From Cycas panzhihuaensis (taxonomy: Eukaryota > Cycadophyta), in contig CM041465.1 in assembly GCA_023213395.1 (NCBI GenBank), positions 102,307,741-102,371,740 on the forward strand: a stretch of 64,000 nt of DNA, in the 5' to 3' direction. Of the stretch, positions 11,912-22,080 are shown piece after piece. How positions within the stretch are numbered: position 1 is the stretch's first letter; each line of letters opens with the position of its first letter. A program made the position numbers and the translations under genes. The notes beneath the pieces are model-generated. The model searched no databases. It saw nothing but the letters and a program-made list of their open reading frames with translations, and was not told where the DNA came from.

Positions 11912-12223
11912 TGAAAGAGATTAATGTATTAAGGTCATTTGTGTAGATTAATTATGTGACCTTAGGATATATTATTAGCATTAGTCTCTTAATAAAATGT
12001 ACTTTATGTGTATTTATATGTAATTTCGGGTTTATGTCATTAGGCGGGAAAATCCTAACCCTAATGCTCATCCTTAATAACAAAAGGAGAAATCTCAAGG
12101 AGGGAGTTATTATTCATTCTCACCTCCAAGCTTGCTCTCATATCTTGTTTCATCTTCTTTTTCATTCTTCATTATCATTATGTGTATATAAGTGATTTAT
12201 CTCCTAGATCCATCCTTCCTTCA
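11912..12223 (+). repeat. 3' LTR of element E
   Basis: 312 bp, equal in length to the 5' LTR, starting TGAAAGAGATT and ending CCTTCCTTCA. Preceded by the polypurine tract and followed by the TSD ATTAC (12224-12228). Confidence 0.94.
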
Positions 12224-12228
12224 ATTAC

Positions 12229-12552
12229 ACCACTTCAGCCTATGATGATATAGGGATATACATCCCATGGCACTCCACAACCCTCTTCCACATCTTTGCA
12301 TGATCCCCAAATACCAATTAGGTCCCGTAGCCTAATCACATCGCCCATTGACACACCTCGACCCCTAGCACCTCGCTTAGGTGTGGTTGGCATCTTTTTA
12401 CTTATTAACTTTTTGGGAGCTTTTTACCTTTGATATTTTGCCTATTATAGGTTTCTTAGGTCCCATGATTGTCTCATACCACCTGGATAGGGTGTCATTC
12501 CTCTTAGGCCTGAAACATCTCCCTTTTCCTGATCTTCTAAACTTCCTTTCAT
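12229..12552 (-). pseudogene. basic N-terminal ORF fragment of unknown element
   Basis: On the minus strand an ATG at 12552 opens a frame with three early stops and then a basic stretch, MPTTPKRGARGRGVSMGDV, followed by IRLRDLIGIWG. The frame is cut by the insertion site of E, so the protein is truncated. I do not recognise the family. The arrangement, a basic minus-strand ORF shortly behind a hairpin (12592-12621), parallels the PMD pseudogene at 2374, so it could be the start of a related element. This is a weak inference. Confidence 0.3.
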
Positions 12553-12591
12553 TATTTTTCTACTGCATCGTGATAAAGATCGCAGTATTAC

Positions 12592-12621
12592 AGTAAACTT
12601 CATAGTATCGTGAAGTTTACT
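12592..12621. repeat. perfect 11-bp inverted repeat with 8-bp loop
   Basis: AGTAAACTTCA and TGAAGTTTACT flank TAGTATCG. The stem is perfect. The outer AAACT...AGTTT and the position upstream of a minus-strand ORF resemble the palindrome at 2376-2399. Confidence 0.75.
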
Positions 12622-15101
12622 ATGGGGCGACTATCATATTTTATTTTTTAAAATATTTCCTGGATAATTTCATATTTATTATGAAATTGCCATGTGGTAG
12701 AGACATATTCCTAGCCCAGCCCGAATTCTAATCGCTTAATTGAGCTAGGGTTGGGTTTAAAAACCCAAAAATGCCTTCATTTCTTCCTCTTCCACTCTTT
12801 AAAACTCTCTCTCTCACTCACTCTTGAGATTTTTCTACAGAAATTCCCTACAATAATATAGGTCTGACACATCAACTTCTCAACTTGATACCAGTCCCCT
12901 ATAGCTCCAGATCCATAACAACAGGCCTGCAACGTGGCTAACTAAAGGAAATATGTACTCCAAGTATATCATCAAGCACGCATCTCCTATCTTATTCTAG
13001 TTTTGTCTCTAGTTTACTACTCCTTTGGGGTTTTACCCATAAACCCCACAATGTTGGACTTCCTCTCTTATCTTTCAAGTGGATTTGCCCCTGATCTACC
13101 CATAGTAGGTATTCATCATCCTTTATTTTGCTTTCCTTCTTTTAAGTTTTGCAAAAGTTGTTGGTATACTTTCTACAACACTTTCTTTCTCTAGTTTTTT
13201 TTTCTATTGTAAATGGGAGGCAAGCCCAATAAGGAAGAGGCTTCAAAGGAGAGTGAAAGGAGCAAAGGCGGGTTCCATACCTAGTGAGCCTTCTCCTCAA
13301 GAGAAACCCCCTTCTCTCCCTACGGCTTCCTCCTCCGTGCTTTCATTAGGCTTCCAAAGGGCTATTAGAAGAGAGGTCACCGCTAGCAACATCATATGTA
13401 GCCCATTACTACACTTTCTCTCAGCTTTGTAGACCTTACATGAGTAAGATTACAACCCTAAACTATACCCTACCCGTCACTTGGTGTTAGGCTAGTTTGA
13501 GGTTGTAAAAGTTGCACTTCGCAACTTTTGCAACATTAATAACATATGCAATCTTGCCCATAACCTACTATTTATATCTCAAGGTTTTGTTATATTTGCC
13601 TTGCTTGGCCACTTTGGTACTCAGATAGCATGGAGTGTCATAAACTTGGAGGGTTAGCCATTCTAAGGTTAATCATACCCTTTCTCCTCCTAGCTCCTTT
13701 TCTGTATTATTTGCAAATTAGTATAAAAAGGAGCTGAGAGTTGATCTTGTGTTGCAAATGTTTCTTTTGACTTAGATAGATCACATTATATTATTCTATA
13801 TATTGCACATATATCCCTTGTGTTCTTGCTACCCCATGGGAAAGGGCAAACATTGCTTGGTTGTAGGTTCCCTCCTTGTTATGCGTGGAGAAGAAAAAGG
13901 GCATTATGATTCAGGTACATTCCTACCTTTCCCATTGCTAGTTCTTTTGAGTCCTTTTTGTTATGACTCTTTTCTTTTCTTTTCTGTTTTCCTTTTTATT
14001 TGGGGAAGGTAAGGAAGCCCCTACCCTTCTTCACTGGCACCACTCTATCACGCTATTCACAGTTGGGAGTAGCATGAGGAAAGCATGTATGACAAGGGGT
14101 AGCACTCCTTCGACTGCCTAGTTCCCAGGTATGCCTTCCGCTTCCCTTTAGTCCTCTTCTTTCACTTTCGTTCTTTCACCCCCATAGGTCACTTAAAGGA
14201 AAAGAAAAGAAAGGGAATTTATGTGTATAATTTGCACTTAATTAGCCTACTTGCTTATTTAATAAAGTGCATAAAATAAGGATCATATTCATTACACGCC
14301 TACTTGTTGCACGGTTTGTTGAACTTGCATTCTTTGCATACATCCTGCATCACCCATAGCTACCTTATTAATTCTCCTATTTTTTTTTCACATTTGAAAG
14401 TTAATGAGAGTGAGGATATGCATGCGTGAGTGAATGAGTGGTTTTGTTTATGTTATTCTTTTCCTTTGTTTGGAAGAACTCTCTTACACACAAGAACACA
14501 TTGTCATATACACAACCTCATCAATACACACTTTTTATAGCAACCCACATGAAAAAGTATTAAAACATTTCCATTAACAACTCACACTACTAAGACCACC
14601 TTAGGTGCAGTGCCTAGGCATCTCCCTTTCAAGGCTCCTATTTTCCTCTGGTTATTATTTCATTTATTGTAGCTAGACCACCCTAGTGTGACCTTTAGGT
14701 CGGTTCTGCACCCGTAGGATCGATCACCTTCCCCATCCCTCACGAGTGCATTCCATCCTTATTTCCTACTTAGAACCACCTCTCTCATAGCCCCTTTTCG
14801 TGCAAGGAGCTATTCCATCGCCTATCCTCTCCTCCCTCCTTTGGCCATCCAAGGGTGCAAGTGCCCATTTTTCAAGGTTATTCAAGAAACTGAGGATATC
14901 TCTCATCCCTTTATCACTCCCAATCAAGGTAGAGTTACCTCAAAGGAAGTTTGCATGCCATTTGCAGGTCCCAAACCTGCATTCTGACGCATGGATGCCC
15001 TTTGTGGATGATTTCCTTCACTTTCCAAATAGATCCCTAGCCTTGAAATCCTTTATTAATTAGTTTGATTTTAACCAAGTGTGGTTACCTGCCCCCATAG
15101 G
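12622..15101. other. unassigned retroelement-derived sequence
   Basis: No recognised domain. The plus strand has a CT-rich stretch at 12780-12830, and an ATG at 13214 opens MGGKPNKEEASKESERSKGG, which looks like a basic gag-type start but is soon stopped. Weak open frames at 13803-14012 and 14800-15063 show no motif. This is probably the interior of the older element into which E inserted. Confidence 0.3.
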
Positions 15102-15711
15102 TGCAATTCCACTGACTTAGGCTGATGTGGTACCTTGCACCTACCAAATAAGGTGGCAAAAAAGTTGTTTAGCCATTAGAGATATGACTGGATATCAGAG
15201 TAATCATACTACAGACAAATTTGTAGTATCATAGATATATCTTTGGTACTACAAATTACTCTACGGTACCACTTTTTACACTAAAAAAGATAGTAGTGTA
15301 GTAGCTAACTAGGTAAAAGGGGCCGAAACCCTATCTTAAGGCCACTCTAACTTTCAAAATTTAATCCCTAAGCTGAAGTGAGGAGTGACCATGGCTATGG
15401 GGAAGAAATGGGGCCAAATGAATAAGGACGAGTCTAAATAGGGAATTGCAAGGATGTGGAGAGGTCCCTTTTCCAACTGATAACCTAACATGGGGGGCTC
15501 TAAGGCCACTGGACTGAAGTCATAGATATCATTAGTATAAAAATGGAACATAAGCAAACTAAACATACAAGCAAGAATATACCTACTAATCAACCAATCC
15601 ATCACATAAATCAAAATAACCTGATAAATATGATGGGTGACAAAGATAAAGATGCGTACTTATACTTACCTATGTCATCATGTCAATGCTATTCCCAGAA
15701 GTCGAGAAATA
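15102..15711 (-). repeat. 3' LTR of element D (uninterrupted copy)
   Basis: On the plus strand it runs from TGCAATTCC to CGAGAAATA. It holds the empty target sites later used in the other LTR: AAGCA at 15569-15573 (element A) and AAAAT at 15613-15617 (element B). It contains a 36-bp imperfect palindrome at 15220-15255 (arms TTTGTAGTATCATAGATA and its near complement). Confidence 0.85.
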
Positions 15712-16507
15712 TTGTCTCCTTGGCAGTAGAACCTCTTTGCTTTAAGGCTTAAAAGATGATGAATGCTGCCAATACAAATAGTGTGAGATACATATAGACA
15801 AACAAATGTGCGTATGTGATGAGGGATAATGTCCACTATAATGATGTCTCGTTAGTAGATGGTTATAGGTATACAAGCTAAGGGGAAGTAATATGGGTCA
15901 ATAGTGGTATCAAAACCTTAGCCAATGGCCATACGCCCAAAGCATGCACAAATAAGGGAGCAAATGACCAAGGGGTTGCCTTAGTGGTAAGTTGTAAAAG
16001 GGGCAATATGGCCCAAGAAGGGGGCCTCGAGAGCCCCAAGGCCCCTTGAATAGGCAAGGGGGTTGCCCAAAGAATACTCAAGGAGGAAAAATGTTAATAA
16101 AATGAAGGAGTTACGATCGCCATAATTTAGCCTCATTAATGACAAAGGTTTAGAGGGAAGGGAGGAGGCAAAAGGTTAGTTGATGGATATAACCAACAAA
16201 AGCATAAAATTTAAAATTAGGGAATTGAGATAGTCCTAATGAGTATAAACACTAATAGGGATCTTGGTAGGTACTACAGGGGCAAAAATAGATGATACAT
16301 ATTATTTCTGTACCATTAGATTTTGATCAGGAAAGCTTAGATCTCCAGGGGTATATATGCTATATATATCCTGATGGGTAACTATATACCCTTGTAATGA
16401 TTCCAACTTCCTAGAGCACATTGTGATGATACTACATATGTACACTATTTTTCACACACACACACACACACACACGCACACACATACGCACACACACAGA
16501 CACACAG

Positions 16508-16540
<33 letters not shown>

Positions 16541-17029
16541 GACACAAGGACTAATTGGCACCTTGTAATGTTGGATTTACAGATTCATCTTATGGACACG
16601 CACATGTATATTCCATCATTTGCATGTTACATATGTATTTATTCTTTTTCTTATATTTGATATTTTATTTGACTTAGTGTATAGCATCTTGGATTAGATA
16701 CTAAGCTTACACATGACCCACAAAAAATGATATCGTATGGTAGGAGTTTCACATTATGATAGGTAGTTTAGGCTCATTTTGGAGTGAGAAGAAAGCTTCG
16801 ATAACATGGCATAGCTTCCAAAAATGGGGTTATATGAACCTCATGGTTATCACTGTAGTTTTACCACATTAGTGAATGCTCTTCGGAGGCAAGGCTAGGG
16901 TGACTGCCTCCATAGAGGTGAGCCTTAATGGGTGGCTTGTTGGGCTAGAAGAAAGTCATTTACCAATTTCAAGCAACATTCTAAGATAAAATTCACTAGG
17001 CTATTAGGTTCTATATTAAGTTCCATGGA
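15712..17029 (-). other. element D 3' interior, no gene
   Basis: Lies between the RNase H remnant and the 3' LTR on the minus strand. I see no conserved domain. An open minus frame at 16081-15878 is hydrophobic and unrecognised. A CA/TA microsatellite sits at 16452-16541. Confidence 0.4.
16452..16541. repeat. (CA)n-(TA)n microsatellite
   Basis: About 90 bp of CACACA with occasional G and T interruptions, ending in TATATATATATA. A simple repeat within the interior of element D. Confidence 0.95.
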
Positions 17030-17523
17030 GTATAACAGATATCCATATAAGCAAACCAAGCTAAAAGGGCCCTAACTATCATAACTAGGAACCTCAAATA
17101 TGAGGAGTAAATATGATAGTCTTGGATAAGCTAAGATAAATATGTCTCAGAGTTACAACATAAGGTGATGAGGCCACAATGGTAATGGAGTGCATTTATT
17201 AATACCTTTATGATGATGATGTACTCCACTTCATTATTAGTGGCCTTAAGCAAAGAAATTTTAGATCGCATGAGAGTATGTCCATAGCAATCCTAAATAA
17301 CCCAAGAAGTAGTAGATAACATGAGATTCCTACAACTACTCCCATCGGTATGGAGAGTTAATGACTCGCCATCCAAGCTATGGGTAGGAGTAGACATGGA
17401 AACATCATAAAAGGAAGGGCCATCATGGGATAATGGTGGCTCAGAATTAGAATCAGAATCATGAGTGAAAGGGACTAGGTTATAACCAAATTGGAGGGTA
17501 GTAGGATGTGAGGGACCTGACAT
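17030..17523 (-). pseudogene. archaeal-type RNase H remnant of element D
   Basis: The minus-strand frame from 17523 reaches SLTLHTDGSSCRNLMLSTTS, where TDGS is the first RNase H motif. After a TAG it gives SKISLLKATNNEVEYIIIIK, containing the NNE-x-EY motif with the catalytic Glu, then VLINALHYHCGLITL. It matches, residue for residue in many places, the domain at 3423-3915 (KATNNEAEYIAIIEAL, DALHFH). The third Asp motif is degraded. In Tat elements this domain normally sits with RT and integrase; here about 570 bp separate it from the protease, too little for an RT. Confidence 0.72.
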
Positions 17524-18089
17524 ACACAGAACCTTATCATGAGGTGGTAGTGTTCAAATTAGGCAGGTCTTGGCACTTGACGAGGGCTCAAACCACATAG
17601 AAGTTGTGTGCATATGAGCAACACACTGGCAGGTACACCTCCATATAGTAGCTTAGGTAGAATGTGAAGGTGGGTGCCAGCTTAAACCCAACAGCCTAGA
17701 AGGATGGTCAAGGGTCCTTGGTGGAGGACTAAGAATAGAGAAAGGATCCTTATGGGAGGCTTCCCAAGGTGTATAAGAAATACGAGTGATACATCATAGA
17801 GGGGGCTCATGGCCCTCGATATCCGACTCAGGGCCACTTATAATTGCTAGGTAGTCATAGCTTACCTATGCCAATAGGTACGAACCTAACTAGATTAGGT
17901 TTAAGTTGACATGGGGGCTCATCCTCATAGGGATTGAACCCTTTAGAAAGGTTCCCTAAAGAGGGAAGAGGCTTATTAGGATTGCTATATTTGGCATTAA
18001 AGATAGCCTAACAAGTGGGAGAAGATGCATGAGAGGGAGGAAGCTCACAAGTGATAACTTTAACTTGTCCTTCATGGACAAATTTAAGT
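17524..18089 (-). other. element D linker between protease and RNase H
   Basis: The minus strand translates into a stop-rich sequence without RT or integrase motifs. Its short length suggests either a deletion or an element that never carried these enzymes. Confidence 0.45.
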
Positions 18090-18420
18090 TGACCCTATTA
18101 TGAGGAATATATAGCTCCCATTTGATTAAGTAATGGTTGACCTAAGAGGAGGTTGTAATCGATGTCGATACCAAGAATAACTATGTCTACCTACATAGTC
18201 TTCCCCTCTAGGATGAGCATGAGGGTCACCATCCCCAAGGGGGACTTCTCACTCTTATTATACCCCTAACATTTCTAGGGAATAGGCTCAAGGGCCTCCA
18301 TGCCTAGATTTTCTATAATTTACATAGGTATAACATTGATCAAGGAACTATTGTCTATGATGGTCCTCTTCAAAATGAAGTCAGGGTTATTAATGGTAAT
18401 GGTAAATAGGTAATGCTAAT
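18090..18420 (-). pseudogene. aspartic protease of element D
   Basis: The minus strand shows KRTIIDNSSLINVIPM, the plant gypsy protease active-site region (usually 'I/V-D-x-G-S/A-S-x-x-x-x-x-P'). The Gly is replaced by Ser. It continues to VTLMLILEGKTM, then DIVILGIDIDYNLLLGQPLL and MGAIYSS, matching the conserved 'Y-N-x-L-L-G-R-P-x-L-x-x-x-x-A-I-x-S' end. Stops and the lost Gly make it non-functional. It would cut the gag-pol polyprotein. Confidence 0.75.
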
Positions 18421-19139
18421 AACATTCCCTTTCACTAGGGGAAGGGAGGTCTCGAGGGTTAAACGAGATGGTAGGAAGTCTAGGAGAGGTAGTGCCTATA
18501 ATATGGATGGGGACATGTCTATGACTAAGAGCCTCTAAAAGCAGAGTGTGATGCTTAGGGTAACTCTTCAATACATCCATCATACACCTATCATGGACAT
18601 TCCTGCGAAAACTTAGTGCAACTCTTAAATAATTGAAAAGGCCTTCCCCTTTCCTATGGGTTGGGAAAGTACCCTCATAAAATCATACCACCTAGGGCAT
18701 ATAAGAATAATCTTTATGACTATAGGGATCTCTATTAGAGGAGCATCTCTAGGGAGTTATTACTGAGAGGTAGAGGTGAGCATCTCTAGGAGTTATTACT
18801 AAGAGGTGGAGGTTTTGCTAGCCTCTCTAAAATCTTGAGATCATATGATTGAATATATTAGGGGTGGTCTTAAGCAACTAAATAACCTTCCTCTCCTTGT
18901 TTTTAGAATGAGAAGAGGAGGGATGTTGAGCCATAGGGTTGGAAGGAGGAAAGGGATTAGCTGGATCCTTTCCCTTTGCTTGATTAGAGGAGGGAGAGGG
19001 GATTTGGCTCACGCTTGTTACTCTTCTATTTTGGGGAGAATGATCCCTTCCTCATGGTTGGGGAATAGATCATGATGAATGGGCTACTCCAAGTTAGATT
19101 TGGAGGTGCCCTATGAAGGGGGCTTGTAGGATGGGGCAA

Positions 19140-20382
19140 GTTTAAGGTGTTGCTTCCAACACCATGAGTTATCATGGGAACACTCACTATGGATGGAACA
19201 TTGCTTCTTTCTAGGAGGGGATCATGCTGCTTTCCTTTGAGAAGTAGTATTAATGTTTATAGATGAAGTGGTTTTAGTGGTTTGGTACATAGAATATTGT
19301 GATTTAGGAGAAGTTTGAGTTGGTTATAACTTGAGATCTTTGACCATTTAGTTAAAGGAGCAAATAACAGATGTGAATGGATCTAGGGTCTTGTTAGTCA
19401 TATTAACAGGAGACCTAGAAGTGGGTTGTTATCCCTTTTGGTTATGTGAGGAAGGGGGTGCTTCATGATATTGCAAATGATTTGGAAGCTTCTTGAGACC
19501 ATCTTGTATCTCAATGGCTTCTAATACCAATCATTTAGTTATAGTAGAATCACAAGAGATCACTCTCATTTTAAGGACCTCATTGTGCATCTCATGGCAT
19601 AACACATTAACAAAATGATCTTGCTTCAATTCTTCTAGTAGTGTCCTTAAAAGAATAAAGGAGAACATGGAACTACCACACGAAGTCATGATTTAGCTCC
19701 TCAGGGCCTTGTTTAAGTGAGAGTAAGGCTTTAACCCCACTCTCAAAAGGTTAGGCAATATTAAAGTAGTTGATAAATTTGTCAACTAACTATTGAAAAG
19801 TCACAATGGAGTGGGTACAGAGATAATAGAACCACTTGAGGGCATCTCCCTAGAGGGATCTAGGAAAACATTTTGTTAGAATATGATCATAGGCCTAATA
19901 ATTGATGCATGCCATGGTAAATACTCTAACATCCTTAGTTGGATCATAAGAGGAGGTGCTATCAAACTTAGGCATCTCAAGAGGATGAGGCAGTAGGTTG
20001 GTTTTTAATACCTCAATTAATAATAAGGATAACCAGTAATTGATAAAGGGATGAGTCCCTGGTTGGATTAATGTGTCAATTTGGGTATAAAAGGATGTGG
20101 GATAGGGATGCCCTTCCCTAACACGTGGTGAATAAGAGGTGGCATCATAAAAGATGATGCCCTTATTGATAAGGGGCATAAGAGGTAAGAGAGTAGGCTA
20201 ATCCTCCTAATAAATAAGAATATGTAGCCCCTAATTAAGGAAATACTAGATAAGGAGGTGGGCAAGAGGGTCTCATCACTTCTTAGAGATATGTCACATA
20301 GGAGGGTAAGGATTGAGGACATGCTCCCATGGGAGTAGATGGGTGGATGTATAAGGAAGAGCCTATGTAAGGCATAGAACAA
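19140..20382 (-). pseudogene. gypsy gag of element D
   Basis: The minus strand gives LPHPLEMPKFDSTSSYDPTK followed by DVRVFTMACINY, the gypsy capsid opening 'P-x-F-x-x-Y-D-G-x-x-D-P'. Then come a decayed capsid core (CFPRSLGE) and a helical segment (DHFVNVLCHEMHNEVLKMRV). A Cys/His cluster at about 19210-19160 reads KQCSIHSECSHDNSWCW, the 'C-x-x-H-x-x-x-x-H-x-T-x-x-C' gag motif of Tat-type elements. It is interrupted by stops and at least one frameshift. Start choice is uncertain because the upstream part (20382-20180) is hydrophobic and unrecognised. Confidence 0.72.
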
Positions 20383-21062
20383 GGTTAATAAAATAGAGGA
20401 TGGGGGATGAGGTTTTGCCCATATGGACCCCTAATGGGAGAGACAACCCCATAAGGATAAAAGGGATCAACTCTATATGTTGGAAGGGGATTTAATCCCC
20501 CATGCCCTTAGGGTTGGGATGTGTACCTTGGGGGAGCATAGAGTGGAGTATCTATAGTTCATGGTCATAAATAGATGGAAGCCATGCCTCTTTATCCCAC
20601 ATAGCATGGAGGAAGGGGCACGATTGAGGGAAAAAGAGTTGGTATAGTAAGGGGTTAGGGCATACTTGTTGGAAGGTTCCTACTTGAGGGGTTTATGTGC
20701 CCAAAGTGACTAATTGCTCTAGAGGAACAAATGTGGGAACATGCCCCATTGACACTGCTTCTTAGAGGGTAGAGGAAGTAGAAGGAAGGGATGAAATATG
20801 GGTAGTGATAAAAGATAGGAGTGTTGAAGTTTAGAAGAATTGTTGTAACCACTTAGTAGGTGGTTGTGTGATTACAACTTTAAAGCATCCCCTTAGGGAA
20901 ACAACCACATCCCTATGAGAAGTATAACACTAGTTGTAGGAGGTAGAAACTTCTCCTTAATGAATAAAATGAAGGGAAAAAGGTGAAAGGAGTCTCACAA
21001 ATGGAAAACTAAGGTAGGTGGGGTATGCTCAATCTAATGAAGAGATAAGAAGTGATGGTTGC
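20383..21062 (-). other. element D leader, left part
   Basis: Sequence upstream of gag on the minus strand with no recognised coding motif. It ends at the target site (GTTGC, 21058-21062) of element C and resumes at 26977. Confidence 0.5.
21058..21062. repeat. target-site duplication of element C (left), GTTGC
   Basis: GTTGC precedes the left LTR (TGTTGGGG...) and is repeated at 26972-26976 after the right LTR (...GTCAACA). Confidence 0.92.
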
Positions 21063-21940
21063 TGTTGGGGCATAACTTGATCATATGGTTGTTGGAAGAC
21101 CAGAGGTAGGTTGGATAACCCTAGATGTGTAGGTACAGACCGTACAGAGGTACGCACAAGGCAAAATAGTGGAAAAACCAGCATTCTGGGTACGTATGAC
21201 AGGTGCGCACCTAGAACGGGTATGCAACATAAATACATACTAGCAGTGGAACAAAACTAAATGGAAGCGGTACGCATGATAGTATGGGACCAATGGAAGC
21301 CTAGGAAGCTACCAGATGTATATATGGATGTACAAATAGGATTAAGGCATTAGTTAAGGTGTAACCAATGACTAATGAAAGGGTACCTTGGTGATAAAAA
21401 GGTATGGTTATGACTTTGGGTCATAACCCTTCATCCAAAAGGCATCAAAGGGACATATTTAATGGTGCTTTGAGGACCATTCTAGTGTGAGAGCCAAGTG
21501 ATTCAATCCTATTATATACTCTCAAGGGTAAGAGCTGAATATTCAGGGTATGCAATGGTGTGGATGCCAGCATGTATGATAGCTGATTGAGCAGTGTTTA
21601 TTGATAAGTACCATATGGGTACATATGTAACAAAAGAGTGTATGTTGCTAGAATGCACATGAATGCATTCCAGCCCTATGTGTAATTAAACTTATTGCTT
21701 AATAGAAAGAAGAGTTACATGGAAAACTATGTATTCTTTGTGTTTATAAGGATGAAATGCTGAATATGTGTTGATTTCTGTACTGCTGTGTACTATTGTG
21801 ATATAATTCCATGGAAACATTGAATAATTTATGGAATGTATGTGAATAACCATGTTGGATGTATCCTAACTGGACTATAACCTGTGTAACCTTGACAAGT
21901 GCACTATTCCCACAAGTGCAGTGGGAAATCTGAGTCGACA
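21063..21940 (+). repeat. 5' LTR of element C
   Basis: Starts TGTTGGGGCATAACTTGATC and ends GAGTCGACA. It matches 26117-26971 along its whole length. It contains many GGTACGCAT/GTACGTATG-like motifs (for example near 21150, 21190 and 21270), a family trait shared with B. Confidence 0.93.
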
Positions 21941-21941
21941 T

Positions 21942-21957
21942 TGGTTATGTTACCTAT
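21942..21957 (+). other. primer binding site of element C
   Basis: TGGTTATGTTACCTAT begins one base after the 5' LTR. It is a diverged version of TGGTTCCRTTG... seen at the same place in A and B, which resembles the tRNA-Asp-type site used by many plant gypsy elements. Confidence 0.6.
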
Positions 21958-22080
21958 GTCCATTGAGGAGGGACAGGGCCCAGGAGTTTTAAGGAAACGA
22001 ATGTATAAAGGGTAGAGGACCCTGGCTACCGTTACGATGGCAGGCTGTAACTAAGCCATCGGTAGCTAGGGGACCTTCCA

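Larger units (their letters stand above)
4584..12223 (+). mobile_element. element E: complete but inactive Ty1/copia LTR retrotransposon
   Basis: The element is 7.64 kb, bounded by two 312-bp LTRs and flanked by the 5-bp TSD ATTAC. Order on the plus strand: 5' LTR, iMet PBS, leader of about 2 kb, gag, protease, integrase, RT, RNase H, polypurine tract, 3' LTR. Integrase before RT defines copia. The LTRs differ at about 23 of 312 positions by my count (roughly 93% identical), mostly transitions. Coding frames carry several stops and at least two frameshifts, so it is inactive. It split older sequence that now lies at 4583 and 12229. Confidence 0.95.

Noticed and set aside
12381-14012. Hydrophobic short plus-strand open frames as membrane protein genes
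   Set aside because: Caused by T/C-rich sequence; no shared domain, no start context, and surrounded by retroelement debris.
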